From an uncultured Chitinophagaceae bacterium (GTDB lineage: Bacteria > Bacteroidota > Bacteroidia > Chitinophagales > Chitinophagaceae), in NCBI GenBank assembly GCA_937907395.1, contig CALCII010000015.1:1-64000 (forward strand): a DNA stretch of 64,000 bases, given 5' to 3'. The notes under the pieces are model-generated. The model saw nothing but the letters and a program-made list of their open reading frames with translations, did not search any database and was not told the origin of the DNA. Made by a program: the position numbers and the translations under genes. This document shows positions 52,486 to 60,341 of this stretch, in pieces (within the stretch, counting starts at the first letter, position 1; each line of letters begins with the position of its first letter).

Positions 52486-52824
52486 ATGACTTGGTTATTC
52501 ATTATACTGGTATTACTGGCCAGTTTTTTACTTGGATTTGTAGTGTTGGTGCAAAACCCCAAAGGTGGTGGTTTGAGCGGTAATATCGCCGGTTTCAGCA
52601 ACCAGTTCATGGGTGTAAAACAAACCACAGATGTGCTTGAAAAAGGTACCTGGATTTTTGCAGGTATCGTTGGTTTGCTTTGCCTCTTCTCAACTGTATT
52701 TATTTCAAAATCCACTGGTGGTGGCGATTCTAAAAACAGCATTGAGCAGATCCCCACTAACCAACCCGCTCAACAAAAACCGGCTACGCAAAATACAACA
52801 ACATTACCCGGCCAGAATCCTTAA
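52486..52824 (+). CDS. secG: Preprotein translocase subunit SecG
   Basis: 112 residues with two membrane helices (about 2-22 and 55-75) and the conserved loop VQNPKGGGLSGNIAGFSNQFMG (22-43). It helps SecYE translocation. The C terminus is a Gln/Pro/Thr-rich tail of about 30 residues, longer than in E. coli. Three nt separate it from the previous stop codon, so the two genes are co-translated in one transcript ending at the terminator at 52847-52877. Confidence 0.92.
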   Translation: MTWLFIILVLLASFLLGFVVLVQNPKGGGLSGNIAGFSNQFMGVKQTTDVLEKGTWIFAGIVGLLCLFSTVFISKSTGGGDSKNSIEQIPTNQPAQQKPATQNTTTLPGQNP

Positions 52825-52846
52825 TAAATTGGGAAATATTTTATAC

Positions 52847-52877
52847 AAACCCTGTCTCAAACGGCAGGGTTTTTTAT
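52847..52877 (+). terminator. Terminator after secG
   Basis: AAACCCTG (52847-52854) pairs with CAGGGTTT (52865-52872), followed by TTTTA. Confidence 0.85.
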
Positions 52878-52889
52878 TTACTTTGATTT

Positions 52890-53915
52890 ATGATCAAACG
52901 GATACTTATTCTGTTCTTTATAACCGGCTCATTATTGATTCTTGCTGGCGCCTGGTTGTTTTTGGGCCCCGCCACCAACTTCGATGAGAAACAGAAATTC
53001 CTCTATATCCATTCAGACGATGCCAATAAGAATGCTGTGCTGAGTTTTCTGGAAAAAGATCAACTGATCAAACGCACGGGATTGTTTACTTTCCTGGCCA
53101 ACCGATGGAATGTGTGGCAAAAGTTACACCCAGGTAAATACAAAATTGAGAATGGTACCAGCATCTTTACACTGGCACGTATGCTGCGCAATAACCGGCA
53201 GGAGCCCGTTAATCTCATTGTCACCAAACTGCGAACAAAGAACGACTTTGCCGGATTAGTGGGACGAAAATTTGAAACTGATTCTGCCAGATTTCTTCAC
53301 TTTCTGAATGATCCGAAAAAAGTGGCTGTCTATGGGTTTGATACAAGTACCATCATGACCATTCTGCTGCCCGATACTTATACCTATTTCTGGACAGCCA
53401 CTCCTGAACAGCTCATGGAGAAACTGCAGAAACAACACGAAAAATTCTGGAATAAGGAACGCATTGACAAAGCAGTTCAACTTGCTCTTACACCCGTTCA
53501 GGTTTATATACTGGCTTCTATAGTTGAAGAAGAAACCTTACAGGCTGATGAAAAATCATTGATTGCCGGTGTTTACCTCAACCGTTTACGTAAGGGCATG
53601 TATCTTGGTGCTGATCCTACCGTAAAATTTGCAGTAGGTGATTTTTCCCTGAAGCGGATTTTAATGGGACATATCAATGGGACAGCATCTAACCCCTATA
53701 ATACCTATAAAAATAAAGGATTGCCTCCCGGCCCCATTTGCTCCCCGTCTGCCTCCACCATTGATGCAGTTTTAAACCTGCAACCCAGCAATTACCTGTA
53801 CTTCTGTGCCCGTCCCGATGGTAGTGGCCGTCATGCATTTGCAGAAACAGATACCGAGCATTTGAAAAATGCAAAAGCCTACCAGGAATGGTTGAACAAA
53901 GCAGGTATCCGTTAG
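52890..53915 (+). CDS. mltG: Endolytic murein transglycosylase MltG
   Basis: 341 residues. An N-terminal membrane helix (about 5-25), a LysM-like region, then the YceG catalytic domain with E213 as catalytic glutamate in ILASIVEEET (E. coli E218 position) and the family motifs GLPPGPICSPSASTIDAVLNL (about 272-292) and FCARPDGSGRHAFAETDTEH. It cleaves nascent glycan strands and so sets their length. A full-length, intact gene. Confidence 0.94.
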   Translation: MIKRILILFFITGSLLILAGAWLFLGPATNFDEKQKFLYIHSDDANKNAVLSFLEKDQLIKRTGLFTFLANRWNVWQKLHPGKYKIENGTSIFTLARMLRNNRQEPVNLIVTKLRTKNDFAGLVGRKFETDSARFLHFLNDPKKVAVYGFDTSTIMTILLPDTYTYFWTATPEQLMEKLQKQHEKFWNKERIDKAVQLALTPVQVYILASIVEEETLQADEKSLIAGVYLNRLRKGMYLGADPTVKFAVGDFSLKRILMGHINGTASNPYNTYKNKGLPPGPICSPSASTIDAVLNLQPSNYLYFCARPDGSGRHAFAETDTEHLKNAKAYQEWLNKAGIR

Positions 53916-53943
53916 TGTAAGAAAAGAAGTTACTTTTGAGTTC

Positions 53944-54882
53944 ATGCATTTGTTACGCATCTTATATAAAATACCTGGTGTATCCTGGCTCGTCAATTAT
54001 TCGAGGAGATTGATATTGCCCGGCTTTGAAGGTGTGCCCATCTATGATGTGATTCGTTTTTTTATAAAGCAAGTGCAGAAAGTTGGATTAAACGAACGGG
54101 CCGCTGCCATCTCATTCAACTTCATCATGGCCATTCCACCGGCCTGTATCTTTTTGTTTTCGCTGGTTCCATTGTTTCCGATAGCCGATCAGTTTAACAA
54201 GGAAGTAATGTCGTTTGTAAGAGACCTTACTCCCAATATTGCCACAAGAAGACTGGTACAGGATTTTCTGGATGACTTTCTGGGCCGCCCCCGTAACAGC
54301 CTCCTGTCTTTCGGATTTTTGATTGCACTGTTTTACTCGTCTAACGGAATTCTGGGCATCATTCATACCTTCAATAAATCCATACATGAACGTGAGGGCA
54401 AAGGTTTTTTTGTATACAGGTGGAAAGCCATAAAACTTACTTTAATCATTATCCTGCTCTTCATTGCCAGTATGCTTATTCTGATGACACAAGGTGCCAT
54501 CTTCAACTGGTTGTTACACTTACTGCACATCAAGAGTGCTTCTGTAAAAATGCTCATCAAGGCACTTCGCTGGATTGTGATTATAGGTTTGTTTTTTTAC
54601 TCCGTTGCTTTTATTTACAAACATGCTCCCACAGTTGAGAAAAAATGGAAGCTGGTGTCGCCGGGATCGTTCCTCGCCTGCACCTTACTGATTCTGTTTA
54701 CATTTTTGTTTTCCTACTGGATCAACAATTTCGCCACTTATAATAAAGTGTACGGACCAATAGGAACCATCATGATCATCATGATTCTGATCTATGTAAA
54801 CTCACTCGTGCTCATCATTGGGTTTGAGCTCAATGTAAGTATACAGTCGCTCAAGCGAAATGCAGATAAGCGGTTGAAATAA
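53944..54882 (+). CDS. YihY/BrkB-family membrane protein
   Basis: 312 residues with six hydrophobic helices (about 52-72, 112-135, 160-185, 195-220, 232-255, 260-290), and the family N-terminal segment VGLNERAAAISFNFIMAIPPACIFLFSLVPLF. Members are often annotated as 'ribonuclease BN' by mistake; the biochemical role is not established. It ends 14 nt before the convergent trmH stop. Confidence 0.88.
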   Translation: MHLLRILYKIPGVSWLVNYSRRLILPGFEGVPIYDVIRFFIKQVQKVGLNERAAAISFNFIMAIPPACIFLFSLVPLFPIADQFNKEVMSFVRDLTPNIATRRLVQDFLDDFLGRPRNSLLSFGFLIALFYSSNGILGIIHTFNKSIHEREGKGFFVYRWKAIKLTLIIILLFIASMLILMTQGAIFNWLLHLLHIKSASVKMLIKALRWIVIIGLFFYSVAFIYKHAPTVEKKWKLVSPGSFLACTLLILFTFLFSYWINNFATYNKVYGPIGTIMIIMILIYVNSLVLIIGFELNVSIQSLKRNADKRLK

Positions 54883-54896
54883 ACTTGAACGCATCT

Positions 54897-55496
54897 TTAT
54901 TCCGCTAAATCTTCTTCTTTAAAACCCCATTCTGTTAAGAGAGAATTGAAAGTACCATCATCTAACCGTTGTTGTTTGTAATGGCCTGCGTTTGTTTTTT
55001 GCCGCAATGCTTCATAAATGCTAACCGCACAGGCCACCGATATATTCAGCGATTGTATGATTCCCATTTGAGGAATGATAAAATTGCCATCGGCCATTGC
55101 CCGTATTTCTTCACTTACTCCAGCATGTTCATTACCAAACACGAGGGCCACACTTTCGGTGAAATTAATGTCGTACAAACTATGTGCATCGCTGCTGAGA
55201 TGTGTGGTGTAGATGCGTTTGTATTTTTTCCGTAATGCTTCAAAACAGGCAGTGGCATCTTCAAACTGATGAACCGTTAACCATTTGGCAGCGCTGGAAG
55301 AACTGCGGGCTCCCCATTTTTTATGACGTGGAATTTTATTTGTAAGCACATAAATCTCCTGGATACCCACCGCATCACAGGTACGCATAACCGCAGATAT
55401 ATTATGCGGATCAAATACGTTTTCGAGCACCACCGTTAAATCGGGCTGGCGCTTATTTAAAACAGACAAGAGTCGTTCTTTGCGTTCTGGTGTCAT
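54897..55496 (-). CDS. trmH: tRNA (guanosine-2'-O)-methyltransferase
   Basis: 199 residues from the ATG at 55496 (MTPERKERLLSVLNKRQPDLTVVLENVFDPHNISAVMRTC); an upstream in-frame ATG at 55547 overlaps tRNA-Thr and is rejected. SPOUT-fold enzyme that methylates G18 in the D-loop. Motif 1 includes catalytic R38 (HNISAVMR); motif 2 is VFGNEHAGVSEEI (about 121-133); motif 3 is IPQMGIIQSLNISVACAVSIYEAL (about 143-166), forming the SAM-binding knot. Close to tRNA-Thr and tRNA-Pro genes. Confidence 0.93.
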   Translation of the reverse strand: MTPERKERLLSVLNKRQPDLTVVLENVFDPHNISAVMRTCDAVGIQEIYVLTNKIPRHKKWGARSSSSAAKWLTVHQFEDATACFEALRKKYKRIYTTHLSSDAHSLYDINFTESVALVFGNEHAGVSEEIRAMADGNFIIPQMGIIQSLNISVACAVSIYEALRQKTNAGHYKQQRLDDGTFNSLLTEWGFKEEDLAE

Positions 55497-55541
55497 GTAA
55501 CAAAAAAGATTTACGGTTTTGTCCGTAAATCCTATGTAAAG

Positions 55542-55614
55542 AGCCATCTACCAGACTCGAACCGGCGACCTGTTCATTACGAGTGAACCGCTCTACCAAC
55601 TGAGCTAAGATGGC
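55542..55614 (-). tRNA. tRNA-Thr (anticodon CGU)
   Basis: A full cloverleaf on the minus strand: acceptor GCCATCT/AGATGGC, D arm, anticodon stem GTTCA/TGAAC with loop CTCGTAA (anticodon CGT reads ACG), and T arm with TTCGAGT. CCA is not encoded. It lies 45 nt upstream of trmH and reads the same way. Confidence 0.95.
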
Positions 55615-55645
55615 TGATGAGTTTCAGCTCTCAGAGTTAAAATTG

Positions 55646-55728
55646 TCGGGCAGACTGTCCCGCAAACGGGAGAACCAGCGACCCCCACGTCCCGAACGTG
55701 GTGCCCCGCATGGCGGGGCTACTGCCCT
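55646..55728 (-). pseudogene. Rearranged tRNA-Pro(CGG)-like relic
   Basis: A copy of the tRNA-Pro at 55994-56067. It keeps the 3' half of the acceptor stem and 18 identical nt around it, 33 identical nt covering the anticodon arm and variable loop, and 10 nt of the 5' acceptor. The segment for the T-loop (5 nt) is replaced by a 14-nt hairpin TCCCGCAAACGGGA and that for the D arm (13 nt) by CCCGCATGGCGGG (both as on the plus strand). The T-loop sequence TTCGA is gone and the first acceptor pair is mismatched, so it is unlikely to be a working tRNA. It supplies the stop codon and last residues of the GIY-YIG gene. Confidence 0.8.
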
Positions 55729-55964
55729 CTCATTAATTCCTTAAATTTAATTCCTCCCTTCCAGCTTTTTATTTCTTTTTCCCTTTTTAATGCTTCAACT
55801 CTATCATTCAGGACTTCATAATAAACAACACGAAAAGGAATTCTATTCTTTGTCGATCGTTGCAAGCCAGCATTATGATATGCTAATCTTGCCTCGAGAT
55901 CTTTTGCTTCTCCTATATAAAATTTCAAATCTTTTTCACTCTGCAAAATGTATACATAATGCAT
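55719..55964 (-). CDS. Small GIY-YIG domain nuclease
   Basis: 81 residues from the ATG at 55964 (MHYVYILQSEKDLKFYIGEAKDLEARLAYHNAG), the first Tyr pair and YIG at about 3-18. The family arginine is in LEARLAYH (R26), and the catalytic-type glutamate in EALKREKEIKSWKGG. Single-domain GIY-YIG proteins of the YhbQ/URI group; precise substrate unknown. In-frame codons upstream to a GTG at 56027 are the tRNA-Pro sequence and not coding. The last codons R-G-Q and the TAG stop lie in the tRNA-Pro relic (55719-55727), so the gene runs from just after tRNA-Pro into its copy. Confidence 0.85.
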   Translation of the reverse strand: MHYVYILQSEKDLKFYIGEAKDLEARLAYHNAGLQRSTKNRIPFRVVYYEVLNDRVEALKREKEIKSWKGGIKFKELMRGQ

Positions 55965-55993
55965 CTCAGGTAAGTTTGACAGGTTGCAAATTG

Positions 55994-56067
55994 TCGGGCA
56001 GACTGGATTCGAACCAGCGACCCCCACGTCCCGAACGTGGTGCGCTACCGGGCTGCGCTACTGCCCG
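55994..56067 (-). tRNA. tRNA-Pro (anticodon CGG)
   Basis: 74 nt on the minus strand: acceptor CGGGCAG/CTGCCCG plus discriminator A, D arm GCGC-AGCCCGGTA-GCGC, anticodon stem CCACG/CGTGG with loop TTCGGGA (anticodon CGG reads CCG), T arm GCTGG-TTCGAAT-CCAGT. It is a complete gene. No CCA encoded. A GIY-YIG gene starts 29 nt downstream and ends in a rearranged copy of this tRNA. Confidence 0.96.
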
Positions 56068-56119
56068 AATGAAAATCGGATTACAAAAATACAGCCTCTG
56101 CTGCTCCTGTACAAAATGA

Positions 56120-56146
56120 AATAAAAAAGAGAGGTTACCCTCTCTT
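56120..56146 (-). terminator. Terminator of lipA
   Basis: AAGAGAGG (56127-56134) pairs with CCTCTCTT (56139-56146); the minus strand continues in TTTTTATTT. It lies 4 nt after the lipA stop codon. Confidence 0.9.
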
Positions 56147-56149
56147 CGT

Positions 56150-57082
56150 TTATAGTATCATGGAAGCTTTCTCTGCTTCCCATTTTTCTCTTCCGAATCC
56201 CGGAATCACATGCCGGTCGCTGTGATAGGAAGAACGAACCAGTGGTCCGCTTTCCACATAATCCAGGCCAATGCTGTATCCTATTTCCCTGTACTCAGCA
56301 AATTCATCGGGATGAACAAACCGTTGCACGGCAAGGTGTTTCTTAGTAGGCTGCAGGTACTGTCCAATCGTAACCACATCCACTCCGTTATTCTTCAGGT
56401 CATGCAGGGTTTGAATCACTTCTTCTTTTGTTTCACCCAAACCAAGCATGATACCGCTCTTCACCCGCATTCCCTTTTCTTTGAGATATCGTAATACATC
56501 CATGCTGCGCCAGTATTTTGCCTGGATACGCACTTGCCGGGTGAGGCGTTCCACTGTTTCAATATTATGAGAAATCACTTCGGGATGTGCATCCACCACC
56601 CGTTGTACATTCTCCATTTGTCCTTTAAAATCAGGGATCAACGTTTCCAATGTTGTGGATGGATTCAATGCTTTTACTGCCCTGATGGTATTGTGCCAGA
56701 TGGTGCTGCCACCGTCGGTCAACTCATCTCTGTCCACTGAAGTGATCACAGCATGTTTTACTTTCATGAGATGGATCGCTTCGGCTACACGTTGGGGTTC
56801 GTCCCAATCCACTTCTTCGGGCCGGCCGGTAGCCACTGCACAAAAACCGCAACTGCGTGTGCAGATATTACCCAGGATCATAAAGGTTGCCGTACCTTCT
56901 CCCCAGCATTCACCCATATTGGGACAATTACCGCTCTCACAAATGGTGTGAAGTTTATTGGTATCCACCACCCCTCTTACATTACGGTAACTTTCGCCCA
57001 AAGGCAAACGCACCCGTAACCAATCGGGCTTTTTCAATTTTTCTGATGATATATCTGTAACAGATCCTCCGGAACAACTCAT
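56150..57082 (-). CDS. lipA: Lipoyl synthase
   Basis: 310 residues from the ATG at 57082 (MSCSGGSVTDISSEKLKKPDWLRVRLPLGESY); a longer in-frame start at 57142 overlaps the upstream gene. Radical SAM enzyme inserting two sulfurs in octanoyl groups. Auxiliary cluster ligands C48, C53, C59 in CESGNCPNMGEC; radical SAM C74, C78, C81 in CTRSCGFC; the C-terminal RSSYHSDR includes the serine that binds the auxiliary cluster. All ligands are present. It follows the beta-barrel gene by 31 nt. Confidence 0.95.
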   Translation of the reverse strand: MSCSGGSVTDISSEKLKKPDWLRVRLPLGESYRNVRGVVDTNKLHTICESGNCPNMGECWGEGTATFMILGNICTRSCGFCAVATGRPEEVDWDEPQRVAEAIHLMKVKHAVITSVDRDELTDGGSTIWHNTIRAVKALNPSTTLETLIPDFKGQMENVQRVVDAHPEVISHNIETVERLTRQVRIQAKYWRSMDVLRYLKEKGMRVKSGIMLGLGETKEEVIQTLHDLKNNGVDVVTIGQYLQPTKKHLAVQRFVHPDEFAEYREIGYSIGLDYVESGPLVRSSYHSDRHVIPGFGREKWEAEKASMIL

Positions 57083-57113
57083 GTTTAGAAAACGATTAAG
57101 AAGCAAATTTAGT

Positions 57114-57941
57114 TCACTTTCGTTTACCAAGCAGTATGGCAATGTAAGAGTTGAAAAACAGCTGTTTACCGGGATTGAGCAGCATTATATTGACTTTACG
57201 GGAATATGCTTCCACATTTAAGCCCACTTCAATGGCCGAAACCAGCTCATTAAAACGCCCATAATCGAAACGCAGGGCGGCTTTTGCATGTATGCCGGGA
57301 ACAATCTTCATATCATTCCAGCCATGGCGCAGGCCGGTGCCTTGCAGAATGTAAGTCGGATTCAGAAACAGGGCACTATCGGCCACAGAATATTTAATAT
57401 CTTTTATTTCGGATGTGTTGGGATCTTCCACTTTGATATAGTAAGGACGTTCCAGTCCTAACGAAATACCTCCTCCGTAAATAGCTTGTACTGCTACACC
57501 GTTTTTATTGGTCTTTCCGCCTACATGGCGCTGCTGTCCAATAAATGGCTTTACCTGGTAAAAAATATTTTGCTTTCCATATCTGTAAGGTGTGGTGCTG
57601 AAGATGAAAAACCCGTCGGATACAGCTTGTCCGGGTACTTTATTCTCTTTTTTATTTTTCTTTTCCCCTATTTCCAGTCCATATAGATTGGTGACTGTTA
57701 CACTTTTAAGTATTCCTTTTTCAAAAAAAACACTCCATCCATCTGAATTCAAACGAAGTCCGTAAACATTCTGCTTATTAAACACCAGGGCACCTTCTTC
57801 CTGCTGACGGATGAGATTGTCAATCTTATCTCTCCGCTCCTGCTTCTTTGCATCACGTTCTGTTCTCCGGCCCGTGGTTTCCTGCGCCAGTAAGGATTGA
57901 GTGAGAAAAAGAAATATGATTAGGGAAAGTTTATTTTTCAC
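57114..57941 (-). CDS. Hypothetical envelope protein with beta-rich fold (GTG start)
   Basis: 275 residues beginning at GTG 57941 (MKNKLSLIIFLFLTQSLLAQ, a clear signal peptide). A basic linker (TGRRTERDAKKQERRDKIDNLIRQQEEGA, about 23-50) leads to a beta-rich C-terminal domain of about 220 residues with glycine-rich strands (VQAIYGGGISLGLERPYYIKV) and the final strand IAILLGKRK. It probably sits in the outer membrane; no named family recognised. It is 31 nt upstream of lipA and could share its transcript. Confidence 0.7.
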   Translation of the reverse strand: MKNKLSLIIFLFLTQSLLAQETTGRRTERDAKKQERRDKIDNLIRQQEEGALVFNKQNVYGLRLNSDGWSVFFEKGILKSVTVTNLYGLEIGEKKNKKENKVPGQAVSDGFFIFSTTPYRYGKQNIFYQVKPFIGQQRHVGGKTNKNGVAVQAIYGGGISLGLERPYYIKVEDPNTSEIKDIKYSVADSALFLNPTYILQGTGLRHGWNDMKIVPGIHAKAALRFDYGRFNELVSAIEVGLNVEAYSRKVNIMLLNPGKQLFFNSYIAILLGKRK

Positions 57942-58037
57942 GTCTTATTTTCGTTTGGAAGTAAATTTACACAATTAAATGAAAGCTGACCAGCAGACCC
58001 AAAAGTTCAGCCTAACTTTTACAACTTAATAACGATT

Positions 58038-58442
58038 ATGACATCACGCATTATATACGAAGGAAACCTGCGTACTTCGGCTACACATGTGCAAAGCAAC
58101 ACAAATATTGAAACCGATGCACCGGTAGATAACCAGGGTAAAGGCGAACGCTTTTCTCCTACCGACCTGGTGGCTACAGCCCTTGGCTCCTGTATGCTCA
58201 CCATCATGGGAATTAAAGCCCGGGATATGCAGATTGACCTCACCGGGGTTGCCATTGATATACAAAAACACATGAAGAGCGAACCCCGCCGTATTGGAGG
58301 TGTGGATGTAACGTTTCATTTTCCGGCACACCTGCAGTTGAACGATAAAGAAAAAACCATTTTGCAAAATGCAGCGCTTACTTGTCCGGTTGCCAAAAGC
58401 CTGGATCCTGCCATTGAACAAAATGTAACGTTTAACTGGTAG
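58038..58442 (+). CDS. OsmC/Ohr-family thiol peroxidase-like protein
   Basis: 134 residues with the two redox cysteines of the family: C52 in ATALGSCMLTIMGI and C116 in AALTCPVAKSLDP. The sequence favours the OsmC-like (YhfA) rather than the Ohr subgroup. Such proteins reduce organic hydroperoxides or related small thiols. Its stop codon overlaps the end of the convergent DUF2851 gene by 11 bp. Confidence 0.88.
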   Translation: MTSRIIYEGNLRTSATHVQSNTNIETDAPVDNQGKGERFSPTDLVATALGSCMLTIMGIKARDMQIDLTGVAIDIQKHMKSEPRRIGGVDVTFHFPAHLQLNDKEKTILQNAALTCPVAKSLDPAIEQNVTFNW

Positions 58443-59697
58443 TTTCTTTTTTAAGAATATGATTTCCGATAGCGCAGGACAAACATTTACTTTCACTGCA
58501 ATAAGTTTTATACAGATGAAGAAGAGCCTGTGAATCGAAGGAATGGCGGTTGCTTAATCCTGCACTACCCCACAACGCTGTGATCTTATTTTCTTCTTTG
58601 CTGAGTTGTTGCAACCAGTTCAATGCTTTTTGCCGGAGCAGATCGTTGTTGTGATAGTTGCCATAAACAAATACAACCGGAATAATGGTGTTGATGAGAA
58701 TGCTACCGGTCATCATTGCTCCCAGTTGCTTCTTTTTGTAAGCAGATTTTTCTGTAAGAGTGTAATGTGTGTGCCAGAAATCATTGGCTGTTACCTGCAA
58801 TAATTCTTTTACATCTTTCAGCTCATTGCATTCCAGCACTTTTGAAAAAAGATGATTCGATTGCTGAATGAGGATGGCCAGTTGTGCAAGTCGGATGGTT
58901 GGAAAATTGGAAGGACGCATCCGCAGAAAATGGATGGGTTCGTATACTGGTTTCAATTTGTATTTCTTCCGGAGAAACCGGTATTCCCGTTGCAGCAGTA
59001 TCACATATGGATCTTCGTACGTATCATTCAACAAATTGGCCTGACCCAGCAACAGTGCTTCCAGTTGATGAATGGAATGTTTATGTTTTGCCAGCAGTGT
59101 TTGTGGTACTGTTGCGGCAATGGCTTCAAACGCATCGGCATTAATAGGCAGACCGAAATTCCGGGCCACCAATTGCCAGAACACTTCTTCCCAATGATGA
59201 TTGGTTTGTTCTAACAACTGATCGATTTTTTCTTTTTTCTGCAACAGTCGTTCGATCATCATCCGCTCCATCCAGTTGTTAATAATCAATTCCGGGACAG
59301 AAGCTATAAAGCTGCTACAGGGAATCCGTTGCTCATGGTTCATTAACTCTGCATACCTGTTTAGCAACTGCCGGGATACTCTTCCTTTCAGTTCCAGGAT
59401 ACCATCACCTTTATCCTTGGTATCATGTTCCCACACCACATGGAGAATAACGTTGTTGTAGTTTTTATCATTGTCGTGCCCGTGTAAGTCCCAATCGCTG
59501 GTTTTGATATGCAGTTCAATGGTTCCTGCCAGTTGAATGGAGCCAATCATAACACGTGCATTTAAAAAATCGGGGCCCTGGTTGGTATTATACAATCCCC
59601 TGGAAAGAATGTGAAGAGGTAAGCCGGAGAAAGTGGTTAGCTCCGATTGCTGATAGTATTGATGTTGCCAGATAAACTGCAGCAGCCGTTCGGTCAT
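58432..59697 (-). CDS. DUF2851-family protein
   Basis: 421 residues from the ATG at 59697 (MTERLLQFIWQHQYYQQSELTTF); an in-frame ATG four codons upstream is possible. Family signatures include GLYNTNQGPDFLNARVMIGSIQLAGTIELHIKTSDW (about 40-75) and VILHVVWEHD. It is all-helical in the second half and has a C-terminal cysteine cluster CSESKCLSC (about 399-407) that could bind metal. The biological role is unknown; homologues occur almost only in Bacteroidota and Chlorobi-type bacteria. Confidence 0.85.
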   Translation of the reverse strand: MTERLLQFIWQHQYYQQSELTTFSGLPLHILSRGLYNTNQGPDFLNARVMIGSIQLAGTIELHIKTSDWDLHGHDNDKNYNNVILHVVWEHDTKDKGDGILELKGRVSRQLLNRYAELMNHEQRIPCSSFIASVPELIINNWMERMMIERLLQKKEKIDQLLEQTNHHWEEVFWQLVARNFGLPINADAFEAIAATVPQTLLAKHKHSIHQLEALLLGQANLLNDTYEDPYVILLQREYRFLRKKYKLKPVYEPIHFLRMRPSNFPTIRLAQLAILIQQSNHLFSKVLECNELKDVKELLQVTANDFWHTHYTLTEKSAYKKKQLGAMMTGSILINTIIPVVFVYGNYHNNDLLRQKALNWLQQLSKEENKITALWGSAGLSNRHSFDSQALLHLYKTYCSESKCLSCAIGNHILKKETTS

Positions 59698-59774
59698 AGG
59701 TGTTAGCATTTGAAGTTATTCATCAACAGGATGAACGTTCAAATGATGTGAAAATGCGGGAAAAAGTTGGATGA

Positions 59775-60341
59775 TTACTGAGTAAGGCGTTTGATTAACT
59801 GAACCACACGGCTTACCGGAAGCCCCATAACATTGTAAAAATCACCATCAATTTTTTTGATACCGGTAACACCAATCCATTCCTGGATAGCATAAGCACC
59901 TGCTTTATCGAAAGGCTGATAATGATCCACGTAATATTCAATCTGTTCTTTTGTTAACTCGTGAAAGGAGACTTCGGTTATATCTTCAAAAGAATATTCA
60001 ACAGGTCCGTTTAACAAAACCACACCGGTGATTACCCTGTGAATTTGACCGGATAGTTTGAGTAATGTTTCAACAGCTCCTTCACGGCTCGCCGGTTTCC
60101 CAATGATTTCATCATTCAGTACAACAATTGTATCTGCAGCTAAAATCAACCGGTCATGGCTCAGCTCCTGCTGCACAGCCAATGCTTTATTGCGGGCAAT
60201 GTACACTGGCACTTCTTCGGCAGGTAAAGTGGATGGATACAATTCATCTGTTTCCTTCACCATCACATCAAAGGGAATTTCTGCCCACTCGAGCAGCTGT
60301 TTTCTTCTTGGCGAGGCAGATGCCAGTATGATGCGTTCCAT
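59775..60341 (-). CDS. maf: Maf-family nucleoside triphosphate pyrophosphatase
   Basis: 188 residues. Hydrolyses non-canonical or m5UTP/UTP-type nucleotides. Motifs: LASASPRRKQLL (6-17), LAADTIVVLND (about 67-77), IGKPASREGAVETLLKLSG and GAYAIQEWIG (about 147-156). It is the last gene of the DUF2520-kdsC-ubiA-maf run; its ATG overlaps the ubiA stop codon (TAATG), so translation is coupled. Confidence 0.92.
   Translation of the reverse strand: MERIILASASPRRKQLLEWAEIPFDVMVKETDELYPSTLPAEEVPVYIARNKALAVQQELSHDRLILAADTIVVLNDEIIGKPASREGAVETLLKLSGQIHRVITGVVLLNGPVEYSFEDITEVSFHELTKEQIEYYVDHYQPFDKAGAYAIQEWIGVTGIKKIDGDFYNVMGLPVSRVVQLIKRLTQ

Noticed and set aside
55497..55547. Longer start of trmH
   Set aside because: It would begin within the tRNA-Thr acceptor stem; the TrmH family start is MTPERKERLL at 55496.
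55646..55728. Tandem functional second tRNA-Pro
   Set aside because: The D and T arms are replaced by hairpins and the first acceptor pair is broken; kept as a relic.
55965..56027. N-terminal extension of the GIY-YIG protein (from a GTG at 56027)
   Set aside because: These codons are the T and variable arms of tRNA-Pro; the protein family starts at the MHYVYIL methionine at 55964.
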